NCBI GenBank assembly: GCA_041855385.1
Contig: JBHAEC010000072.1
Span: 1 to 6,120 of the forward strand
DNA from: JBHAEC01 sp041855385
GTDB taxonomy: Bacteria; Bacillota; Negativicutes; Veillonellales; Veillonellaceae
Direction of reading: 5' to 3'
DNA length: 6,120 bases
Shown here one piece after another: positions 1-5,724 of the stretch. The notes under the pieces were generated by a model. The model ran no database searches and had not been told where the DNA came from. It was given only the letters and a program-made list of their open reading frames with translations. Positions within the stretch are counted from its first letter, which is position 1. Every line of letters begins with the position of its first letter. A program made the position numbers and the translations under genes.

Positions 1-5
1 GAAAT

Positions 6-23
6 AAAAGGGACTGCCTTTTT
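6..23 (+). terminator. Weak intrinsic terminator, first of a tandem pair
   Basis: AAAAGG (6-11) pairs with CCTTTT (17-22) around a 5-base loop, and the right arm merges into a run of five T (19-23). Only two of the six pairs are G-C, so alone it would be a weak terminator. It lies immediately before a stronger hairpin. Together they probably end transcription of a gene lying left of the window. Confidence 0.4.
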
Positions 24-51
24 AAAAAGAGCCTCTTATAGGCTCTTTTTT
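24..51 (+). terminator. Strong intrinsic terminator of the upstream gene
   Basis: An 11-bp perfect stem pairs 24-34 with 40-50. Its GC-rich core is GAGCC/GGCTC, the loop is the five bases CTTAT, and a six-T run (46-51) follows. The A-run on the left arm means that it could also terminate transcription arriving from the right on the minus strand. It isolates the gal locus from whatever lies to the left. Confidence 0.85.
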
Positions 52-134
52 GTATATAAAAATTCGACAATAAAGACTTGAGAAGTGTTTAAAAGAGTTA
101 TTTAAGAATTTAATATTCACCGTTTCATGTTCCG

Positions 135-377
135 ATGCGAGTTAAAAAAGATGTTTATACCGTTAGAATTGCAGGAGAGGAAGAACATAATAACATTGGA
201 TTAAACCCAAAGTTAATTGGTTTATATGCTGTAACAACAGAAAAGAAGAAGATGCCCGTACACACCGTTGTAAAACACGGCGATTACTACGTAGCATCTT
301 CTCCTTTTACAGTAAATATAAGAGATATGTTACAAAATGTCAAGGACTATAATGGAGAGCTTCCAGATTGGAAGTGA
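135..377 (+). CDS. Unrecognised 80-residue open frame, possibly a gene remnant
   Basis: The frame encodes a hydrophilic, charged protein of 80 residues (starts MRVKKDVYTVRIAGEEE, ends NGELPDWK). It has no signal peptide, membrane segment or motif that I recognise. Amino-acid composition and codon use look protein-like rather than random. Against an intact gene: there is no Shine-Dalgarno sequence before the ATG at 135, and the same frame is open upstream only to a TAA at 111-113, with no better start. The -1 frame is open across the stop and continues for about 35 codons, so the stop may reflect a frameshift in a formerly longer gene. It lies between the terminators and a stretch of broken open frames, 800 bases before galT, and nothing links it to galactose use. 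The function is unknown. Confidence 0.35.
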   Translation: MRVKKDVYTVRIAGEEEHNNIGLNPKLIGLYAVTTEKKKMPVHTVVKHGDYYVASSPFTVNIRDMLQNVKDYNGELPDWK

Positions 378-768
378 ATTCTATCCGTAAAACACATGAG
401 ATAAATATTATTACGAGCATATATGCGAGATATGATAAATCACATTTGAATCAAAATTTAATAGGTATAAAGATAGATTAGAGGGGAAATATAGAAATGT
501 ACAAGTTCCGATAAAATTAAATGTTGCCACAAGGCCTGATAGAAAGAAACAAGCTTTGTGACAGCATTTATCAGAGAACATAGCGATTGGTATACAAACG
601 TAATCATCAAGCAAGGAATTTTGTATATAAATAAAAAAGAAAAGCCGACAAGTAACCCTATCCATAGGACAACGATCGTCCAAGGATGTTACTCTGTCGA
701 CTTCCTTTGTACAGAGTATACCACATGATGAAGATTTACGCAAGCTTCAAGAAGAGAATTATGGATAG
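374..768 (+). pseudogene. Possible decayed coding sequence in shifting frames
   Basis: Four overlapping open stretches on the + strand succeed one another in different frames. They cover 374-481 (contains SIRKTHEINIITSIYARYDK), 439-561 (contains KLNVATRPDRKKQAL), 543-725 (contains VTAFIREHSDWYTNVIIKQG) and 631-768 (ends EDLRKLQEENYG). None has a start codon with a ribosome binding site. In DNA this AT-rich, random open runs should average around 14 codons, so runs of 35 to 61 codons in a relay suggest a gene broken by several frameshifts, perhaps continuous with the 80-residue frame at 135-377. I recognise no family in the fragments. The alternative is chance. A minus-strand frame across 411-743 is Cys/Phe/Ser-rich with no ribosome binding site and is taken as a shadow. 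Confidence 0.25.
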
Positions 769-1068
769 TAGCAAACAGTAGGAGACAGGCTGTGAATCCA
801 AAGATTAATGTGTAGAATTACAATTTGTTTTTTTAAAATGAGAGAAGTACTTTTATGCAAATAAGTAATTTAGCATTAAATTTAAATATTAACCATACTA
901 AAAAAGTATAGTTGCTTCTGTACTTTGAATGTTAATGTTTGAGTGCGGATAAGAAGAGGAAAAAGTTTCTTGAAGAAAGCGATTTTTAGAGGATTTAAGG
1001 AATCCACAAAGGGAAAAATTTGATATGCATATTGGTAATGAGTAAGAGACTGTGTATCTAAAAGAGTC
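769..1068. other. AT-rich intergenic stretch with no gene seen
   Basis: No frame longer than about 22 codons with a plausible start is present on either strand. The only structures visible are an imperfect 9-bp inverted repeat (891-899 with 905-913, one mismatch, A-loop, no U-run) and a 13-base dyad TTTCTTGAAGAAA (966-978). A 22-codon open stretch ending at the TAA at 1043-1045 might be residual coding sequence. No RNA gene is recognised. Confidence 0.5.
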
Positions 1069-1097
1069 TTGAAAGTTTAAAGAAATAAATTTATAAT
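1069..1097 (+). promoter_or_regulatory. Sigma-A-type promoter for galT and the gal operon
   Basis: The -35 box TTGAAA (1069-1074) and the -10 box TATAAT (1092-1097) are separated by exactly 17 bases. The -10 is a perfect consensus and the -35 matches five of six positions. The surroundings are AT-rich. Transcription should start near 1104, giving a galT leader of roughly 70 bases. This is the best promoter in the window and the natural start of the galT-galK-regulator transcript. Confidence 0.75.
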
Positions 1098-1129
1098 GTA
1101 TTTAATAAAGTAATAAATAAAGTATTTAA
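1098..1129 (+). repeat. Short direct repeats at the presumed transcription start
   Basis: GTATTTAA occurs at 1098-1105 and again at 1122-1129, 24 bases apart. AATAAAGTA occurs at 1104-1112 and 1116-1124, 12 bases apart. The repeats begin right after the -10 box and overlap the expected start site, a usual place for repressor binding. They could be half-sites for the ROK regulator encoded downstream, but the DNA is so AT-rich that chance repetition cannot be excluded. Confidence 0.3.
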
Positions 1130-1131
1130 GT

Positions 1132-1162
1132 AAGTGTGCAGGCGTAGCTTGCATACTTTTTT
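1132..1162 (+). terminator. Terminator-like hairpin in the galT leader (possible attenuator)
   Basis: The left arm 1132-1143 pairs along its full 12 bases with 1147-1158 (two G-U pairs) around the 3-base loop GTA. A run of six T (1157-1162) follows. This is the form of an intrinsic terminator, yet it lies about 28 bases after the predicted transcription start and one base or less before the galT Shine-Dalgarno AGGGAGGA (1163-1170). An upstream AAAGTAT (1119-1125) could pair instead with ATACTTT (1153-1159) in the right arm and open the hairpin. Regulation by transcription attenuation is an inference. Confidence 0.55.
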
Positions 1163-1176
1163 AGGGAGGAATATAG

Positions 1177-2160
1177 ATGTCTGAATTACGGTGGAATCCA
1201 CTGCTTGGAACATGGACTATGGTCGCATCCAATCGAAAACACAGGCCAACTATGCCAAAGGATTGGTGCCCTTTTTGTCCCGGTCCGGAAGCGAAGGTAC
1301 CGGCAGATTACGAGGTGCTCTGCTATGACAATGACTTTCCCACCTTGTCGCTTAGTCCTGATACCCCTGTAGACAGCAAGTCTTCCTTTTATAAGGCAAA
1401 GGAAAACTATGGCAAGTGTGAAGTGATTTTATATTCGCCCAAACACGAGGCTAAGTTTTACGAATTATCAAGGAATCATATCGTAAAGCTACTTAATTTA
1501 TTGGCTGATCGGTTTGATGAATTAAAAAAAGACGAAAAGATAAAATATATTTACCCCTTTGAAAATAAGGGGGAAGCGGTGGGCGTGACTATGCCTCATC
1601 CACACGGTCAATTGTACGCATATTCATTCGTACCGCAGAAGATACAAGTGGAATTGCAAAATTGTGAAGAGTATCATAGAACATCGGGAAAATGTATGCT
1701 CTGCACTATGAATGAGGAAGAGCGAAAAGCGACTATCCGTATAGTGGGGGAAAATAATAGTTTTATTGCATATATTCCATTTTTTACCGATTATCCCTAT
1801 GGTGTGTTTGTGGTACCGAAGCGTCATGTAACGACTTTGAGTGCATGTACGGCAGAGGAAAGAGAAGATTTGGCGGATATGCTGAAGAAATTGACGAAAG
1901 CTTTTGATATGTTATTTGATGCACCTTTTCCGTATATGATGGTGTATCATCAGGAGCCGGTAAATAGTCCGGAATATGAAAAAGCGAAGGACTATTATCA
2001 TTTTCATATAGAGTTTTATCCGCCATTTAGAGAAGCCAATAAGATAAAATTCTATGCGTCTTCCGAGATGGGGGCGTGGGCTGCTGCAAATACCAGTGCT
2101 GTAGAAGATACGGCACCTATATTGCGTGGGCTGTATCAGCGAGTGGAGGAGGATAAATAA
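1177..2160 (+). CDS. galT: Galactose-1-phosphate uridylyltransferase (class I, HIT superfamily)
   Basis: This cytoplasmic Leloir enzyme exchanges galactose-1-phosphate with UDP-glucose to give UDP-galactose and glucose-1-phosphate through a uridylylated histidine. The 327-residue product is slightly shorter than the E. coli enzyme (about 348). The active-site motif HPHGQ is at residues 141-145, with His143 as the nucleophile and Gln145 behind it. A structural zinc site is visible as Cys31/Cys34 (CPFC), His90 (SPKH) and His141. Arg20 and Arg23 match the conserved N-terminal arginines. The second HIT half ends in YHFHIEFYPP (274-283), whose histidines resemble the E. coli metal site. An extra CxxC (Cys173/Cys176) is also present. 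The start is fixed by AGGGAGGA at 1163-1170, six bases before the ATG. The stop codon overlaps the galK start, so the two are translationally coupled. A promoter and terminator-like hairpin precede it. Confidence 0.96.
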   Translation: MSELRWNPLLGTWTMVASNRKHRPTMPKDWCPFCPGPEAKVPADYEVLCYDNDFPTLSLSPDTPVDSKSSFYKAKENYGKCEVILYSPKHEAKFYELSRNHIVKLLNLLADRFDELKKDEKIKYIYPFENKGEAVGVTMPHPHGQLYAYSFVPQKIQVELQNCEEYHRTSGKCMLCTMNEEERKATIRIVGENNSFIAYIPFFTDYPYGVFVVPKRHVTTLSACTAEEREDLADMLKKLTKAFDMLFDAPFPYMMVYHQEPVNSPEYEKAKDYYHFHIEFYPPFREANKIKFYASSEMGAWAAANTSAVEDTAPILRGLYQRVEEDK

Positions 2161-3329
2161 TGGCAGAAGCAAAGCTAAGTGCAGAGCAAGTGCGTGCGCT
2201 TATGACCGGTGCCATGGGGGAAACGGATGAGCCGATAAGCTGTTTTTTTGCTCCCGGCAGAGTCAATATAATCGGAGAACACCAGGACTATAATGGAGGT
2301 CATGTTTTTCCGGCCGCTTTAACAGTAGGAATTTATGGGGCTTTGCGCAGAAGAAAAGACCGTAAAGTTCGCCTTTACTCGGAAAACATGAAGACCGAGA
2401 TTGTTGTTGATCTTGACACTCCCCTCAGCTATCAAAAAGAGTGGGGGTGGGGCAATTATCCTATCGGGATAATTGATTATCTGCAAAAAGAAGGGCACAA
2501 AATACCGGGGATGGACCTCTATTTTGACGGAACCCTTCCGGCCGGTGCGGGGCTCTCGTCTTCCGCTTGTATTTTGGATTTGACCGGGTATATGCTCCTG
2601 ACGGAGCTTAACTTGACTCCTATTGATCGGACAGAGCTGGCCGAAATGGCACAGGAGGTAGAGTATCACTTCGTAGGAGTTAAGGTGGGCATTATGGATA
2701 TGTTTGCCATTAGCCAGGGAAGAAAAAATTGTGGCGTTTTGCTGGACTGCACGAATATGGAGTTCGAGCTGGTTCCTCTTCATTGGGAGGGGTATGAGCT
2801 TATTATTATGAATACCAATAAGAAGCGTGGCTTAGTGGACTCTCAGTTTAATGTAAGAAAAGAAGAGTGTGATAAAGCACTTCATATAATTCAAGAGCAT
2901 CGTCCTATTCCGGGACTGTCTTTGGCAACCGAAGAGGATTTAGAGCATATAGCAGATGAAGTGTTGCTGCGTCGTGCAAGGCATGCCAGCAGTGAAAATC
3001 GCAGAACCTTGGACTTTGTGAAGGCTCTCAAAGCAGCAGATATCAACGAAGTGGCGAGACTTTTAAAGGCCTCTCACGCATCCCTTCGCTATGATTATGA
3101 AGTGTCTTGTCGTGAACTGGATACGATTGTGGCATTGGCAGAAAGTTTGCCCGGCTGTGTTGCGTCGAGAATGACCGGTGCGGGATTTGGCGGTTGTGCC
3201 ATTGCTCTTGTAAAGGCTGAGCATGTGGAGAATTTTATGATAAAACTGCCGGTGCTATATGAGAAGGAAATCGGTGTACGTCCTACTTTATATGAAGCAC
3301 ATATAGGTGATGGAGTGCATCAGCTGTAG
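2160..3329 (+). CDS. galK: Galactokinase (GHMP kinase family)
   Basis: It phosphorylates alpha-D-galactose with ATP to galactose-1-phosphate, the substrate of GalT, in the cytoplasm. The 389-residue product has normal family length. The galactokinase signature is at 33-47 (GRVNIIGEHQDYNGG; Arg34, Glu40, His41, Asp43). The ATP-binding GHMP motif PAGAGLSSSA is at 127-136, the catalytic Asp180 lies in GIMDMF, and the C-terminal glycine-rich motif TGAGFGG is at 339-345. Two motif positions differ from most galactokinases: Gln42 replaces the usual Thr (GEHTDYN), and Met181 replaces the usual Gln (GIMDQF). The catalytic Arg and Asp are kept, so activity is expected. The ATG overlaps the galT TAA by one base, with GGAGGAGG at 2145-2152 seven bases upstream. 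The regulator gene follows after 28 bases. Confidence 0.96.
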   Translation: MAEAKLSAEQVRALMTGAMGETDEPISCFFAPGRVNIIGEHQDYNGGHVFPAALTVGIYGALRRRKDRKVRLYSENMKTEIVVDLDTPLSYQKEWGWGNYPIGIIDYLQKEGHKIPGMDLYFDGTLPAGAGLSSSACILDLTGYMLLTELNLTPIDRTELAEMAQEVEYHFVGVKVGIMDMFAISQGRKNCGVLLDCTNMEFELVPLHWEGYELIIMNTNKKRGLVDSQFNVRKEECDKALHIIQEHRPIPGLSLATEEDLEHIADEVLLRRARHASSENRRTLDFVKALKAADINEVARLLKASHASLRYDYEVSCRELDTIVALAESLPGCVASRMTGAGFGGCAIALVKAEHVENFMIKLPVLYEKEIGVRPTLYEAHIGDGVHQL

Positions 3330-3357
3330 AGTATGGTTTTAACTACAGGGAGTAATT

Positions 3358-4521
3358 ATGCAAAGACATCAGATAAGCAACGAAGAAGCAATCTTAAATT
3401 ATATACGCAGATACGGACCGACCTCAAAAGCGACGATTGCCAAGCAAACGGGAATTACGGCGCCTACGGTTTCTACCATATGCAGTCATTTGTTGAAGAG
3501 GAAACTTATTTGTGAATACGGAGAGGAAAAGGCCTATATCGGTCGTCCGTCGACGCTGTTGCAGTTTAATAAAAATATAGAGTTCATGCTTATCGTTCAC
3601 ATTAGAACACATAATCTTTTCTTCTATACCGTGGATTTAGGTTCAGAGATTTTAAGGCAGGAACGGATTTCCATTATCGGGAAGGATCCGGAGGCTATTT
3701 TGGAGGATATCTCGGAAGGGATTAAAAGAGCACTGGAGGAAGATACGGGAAAGATTAAGAGCATTGGTATTGTCATGCGCGGGCCTGTGGACTCACAACA
3801 GGGGATATCCATTTACTCTCCTCATGGCAAGTGGTCTAATGTGCCATTTAAATATATTTTGGAAGAGCGATTTCATCTCCCCGTTTATGTGGACAACGAT
3901 GTGAGAGCTTTGACAATCGGGGAATACTATTATGGAAAAGGGCAAAATGCTACCAATTTGTTGGTTGTTAAATTCAGCTATGGATTAGGTTCCGCCTTTT
4001 TGTATAACGGAGAGTTGTATCGGGGGTTTAATGATAGTTCCGGAGAGCTGGGATATATGGTTATTACCACTGATGAGGGGAAAGAAATTGCTATGGAGGA
4101 AGTGGCTTCCGAAACAGCGCTTCGCAACTATGTAATCGGTGAACTCAACAAAGGGAGACCGTCCCTGTTAAAAGATGATATAACCATCCTTCAGGATGCA
4201 TTTAAGGTGGAGCCGATTTATGATGCGGCACTGAAGGGAGATGAGCTGGCCTTAGAGGCGCTGCAGGAAGCGGGATACTATCTTGGGGTGGCTTTGGCCA
4301 ATACAACTAATTTTCTTAACCCCGAAAGAATTGTATTAAGCAGCGCCATGGGTAAAGCGGTAGAGCTCATGGATCCCATTATAAAGAAAGTTTTGCAAGC
4401 ACACTCTCATAGAGCGCAGCCTGTAGAAATCGTTTACTCGGGACGAGGCTCTTACTATACATTGTTAGGTATGATGGAAATAGTCAGTACACAACGTGTA
4501 AAGGAGGGAAGCTTGGGATAA
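3358..4521 (+). CDS. ROK-family transcriptional regulator, probable galactose-responsive repressor
   Basis: The 387-residue protein has an N-terminal winged helix-turn-helix (about 8-70; recognition region around ATIAKQTGITAPTVSTICSHLL, 25-46) with a GRPS motif (62-65). In NagC/Mlc-type regulators the corresponding linker contributes to DNA binding. A ROK sugar-binding fold follows. The sugar-site Asn180-Asp181 is kept (VDNDVRA), as are Glu230 (GELGY) and Glu247 (MEEVAS). Two hallmarks are gone. The ATP-binding DxGxT motif is replaced by VHIRTHN (80-86). The zinc site is lost: the His of ExGH is Tyr233, the CxCGxxGC segment is shortened, and the only cysteines are 42 and 52 in the DNA-binding domain. 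It is therefore a regulator, not a kinase. AGGGAG at 3347-3352 supports the start. Its place between galK and mglB suggests that it senses galactose or a derivative; the ligand is inferred. Confidence 0.88.
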   Translation: MQRHQISNEEAILNYIRRYGPTSKATIAKQTGITAPTVSTICSHLLKRKLICEYGEEKAYIGRPSTLLQFNKNIEFMLIVHIRTHNLFFYTVDLGSEILRQERISIIGKDPEAILEDISEGIKRALEEDTGKIKSIGIVMRGPVDSQQGISIYSPHGKWSNVPFKYILEERFHLPVYVDNDVRALTIGEYYYGKGQNATNLLVVKFSYGLGSAFLYNGELYRGFNDSSGELGYMVITTDEGKEIAMEEVASETALRNYVIGELNKGRPSLLKDDITILQDAFKVEPIYDAALKGDELALEALQEAGYYLGVALANTTNFLNPERIVLSSAMGKAVELMDPIIKKVLQAHSHRAQPVEIVYSGRGSYYTLLGMMEIVSTQRVKEGSLG

Positions 4522-4530
4522 GCAAAACAG

Positions 4531-4559
4531 TTGGAATGCCAAGAGAAGTGAAACATATT
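4531..4559 (+). promoter_or_regulatory. Weak candidate promoter before mglB
   Basis: TTGGAA (4531-4536) and CATATT (4554-4559) are spaced by 17 bases, each matching four of six consensus positions. It lies in the 72-base gap between the regulator and mglB, which contains no terminator. mglB may therefore be read both from here and by read-through from the galT promoter. The match is weak enough to be chance. Confidence 0.25.
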
Positions 4560-4593
4560 CAAACATTATTTTTACTAAGAGGAGGAGTTACTC

Positions 4594-5640
4594 ATGAAAA
4601 AATCTTGGAAAGCATTACTTCTTACAACTTTAACAATAGGTGCACTTGCAATCAGCGGTTGCGGTGGCAGTGATAAGGCGGCGGATAAAAAAGCAGCCGG
4701 TGATTTACCGCAAATTGGGGTAGCTATTTACAAATTTGACGATACTTTTATGAGCGGTGTGCGTGCACAAATTAATAAATTGGCGGAAGGAAAAGCTAAG
4801 GTTGATATCGTTGACAGCCAAAACTCTCAGCCTACTCAAAATGAAAAAGTGGATTTGTTCATTAACAAAAAATACAAATCCATGGGGATTAATGTGGTTG
4901 ACCGTACAGCGGCAGGCGTAATTATCGATAAAGCAAAAACAGCAAATATTCCGACAGTATTCTTAAATCGTGAGCCATTCCCTCAAGATATGCAAAAATG
5001 GGATAAAGTATATTATGTAGGTGCTAAAGCAGAGCAATCCGGAGAAATGCAAGGAAAGATTTTGGCGGACTATTTTAAAGCACATCCGGAAGCGGATCGC
5101 AATAAAGACGGTGTGGTTCAATACGTTATGATTACCGGTGAACCCGGTCACCAAGACGCAGTGCTCAGAACAAAACATTCTGTGGAAGCTTTGACGGCAG
5201 CAGGCCTTAAAGTAGAGGAATTGGCAAATGACACAGGTATGTGGGATCGCGTTAAGGGGCAAGAAAAAATGGCCGCTTTCATTGCACGTTTCGGCGATAA
5301 GATTGATGCTGTAATTTGTAACAACGATGACATGGCGTTAGGTGCGATTGAAGCATTGAAAGCTGCCGGCTATTTCCAAGGCGGCAAATTCATGCCGGTT
5401 GTCGGGGTTGATGCAACTGCGCCTGCTGTAAAAGCATTGAAAGAAGGAACGCTTCTCGGTACAGTATTGAACAATGCAAAGAAGCAAGGGGAAGCGGTAT
5501 TCAACTTGACCTATCTTCTTGCTAAAGGAGAAAAGATTACAAAAGAAAGCGTTGGATTTGACATTGTAGATAAGCAATACATCTGGGTTCCCTATGAAAT
5601 CGTAACAAAGGAAAATGCAGACAAGATTTTGAAAGACTAA
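4594..5640 (+). CDS. mglB: Galactose/glucose-binding lipoprotein of an ABC transporter
   Basis: This is the extracytoplasmic receptor that captures galactose or glucose and hands it to the Mgl importer. The 348-residue precursor has a lysine-containing signal peptide and a lipobox ISGC with Cys23 as the lipid anchor, then a short charged linker and a periplasmic-binding-protein type I fold. Alignment by eye with E. coli MglB shows its sugar contacts kept: Asp50, Phe52, Asn125, His186, Asp188, Arg192, Trp217, Asn244, Asp273 and Asn293. The EF-hand-like calcium loop is present at 168-176 (DRNKDGVVQ); the distal calcium ligand Glu is Asp238 here. The complete set favours galactose/glucose over ribose or xylose. 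AGGAGG at 4580-4585 lies eight bases before the ATG. It follows the regulator by 72 bases and precedes mglA by 84 bases containing a hairpin. Confidence 0.94.
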   Translation: MKKSWKALLLTTLTIGALAISGCGGSDKAADKKAAGDLPQIGVAIYKFDDTFMSGVRAQINKLAEGKAKVDIVDSQNSQPTQNEKVDLFINKKYKSMGINVVDRTAAGVIIDKAKTANIPTVFLNREPFPQDMQKWDKVYYVGAKAEQSGEMQGKILADYFKAHPEADRNKDGVVQYVMITGEPGHQDAVLRTKHSVEALTAAGLKVEELANDTGMWDRVKGQEKMAAFIARFGDKIDAVICNNDDMALGAIEALKAAGYFQGGKFMPVVGVDATAPAVKALKEGTLLGTVLNNAKKQGEAVFNLTYLLAKGEKITKESVGFDIVDKQYIWVPYEIVTKENADKILKD

Positions 5641-5662
5641 TGGGAGTGTAATACATTTTGAG

Positions 5663-5709
5663 ATTGTCGGGAAAGGCGAAGGGGTTTCCCTTCGCCATAT
5701 ACCGACGAT
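5663..5709 (+). promoter_or_regulatory. Intercistronic two-part stem-loop between mglB and mglA
   Basis: An inner perfect 9-bp GC-rich stem (5675-5683 with 5688-5696, loop GTTT) sits on an outer 8-bp stem (5663-5670 with 5702-5709, one G-U pair). They are separated by an internal loop of 4 and 5 bases. No T-run follows, so it is not a standard intrinsic terminator. It ends two bases or less before the mglA Shine-Dalgarno (5711-5717). Such structures after binding-protein genes usually protect the upstream mRNA from 3' decay, keeping the receptor more abundant than the ATPase. That role is inferred here. Confidence 0.7.
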
Positions 5710-5724
5710 AGAGGAGGGCTTTGC

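Noticed and set aside
78..106. Promoter-like TTGAGA and TTTAAG spaced 17 bases before the 80-codon frame
   Set aside because: Both boxes match only partly in very AT-rich DNA, and the downstream frame has no ribosome binding site, so there is no independent support.
411..743. Minus-strand open frame of 110 codons
   Set aside because: It is rich in Cys, Phe and Ser, has no ribosome binding site upstream of its ATG and shows no domain. It most likely reflects low stop density opposite the AT-rich + strand.
891..913. Inverted repeat with an A-rich loop as a terminator or operator
   Set aside because: It is a 9-bp stem with a mismatch, mostly A-T, with no T-run on either side and no neighbouring gene to terminate.
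972..986. Possible catabolite-responsive element around AAGAAAGCGATTTTT
   Set aside because: It has the AANCG core but lacks the conserved T of the left arm and the C of the right arm. It is also about 80 bases upstream of the promoter.
2319..2783. Minus-strand open frame of 154 codons inside galK
   Set aside because: It lies entirely opposite galK, which has every galactokinase motif, and its translation has no recognisable domain. It is a shadow of the coding strand.
3333..3515. 60-codon + strand frame starting just after galK
   Set aside because: It overlaps the helix-turn-helix region of the ROK gene in another frame, lacks its own Shine-Dalgarno, and its translation is not protein-like.
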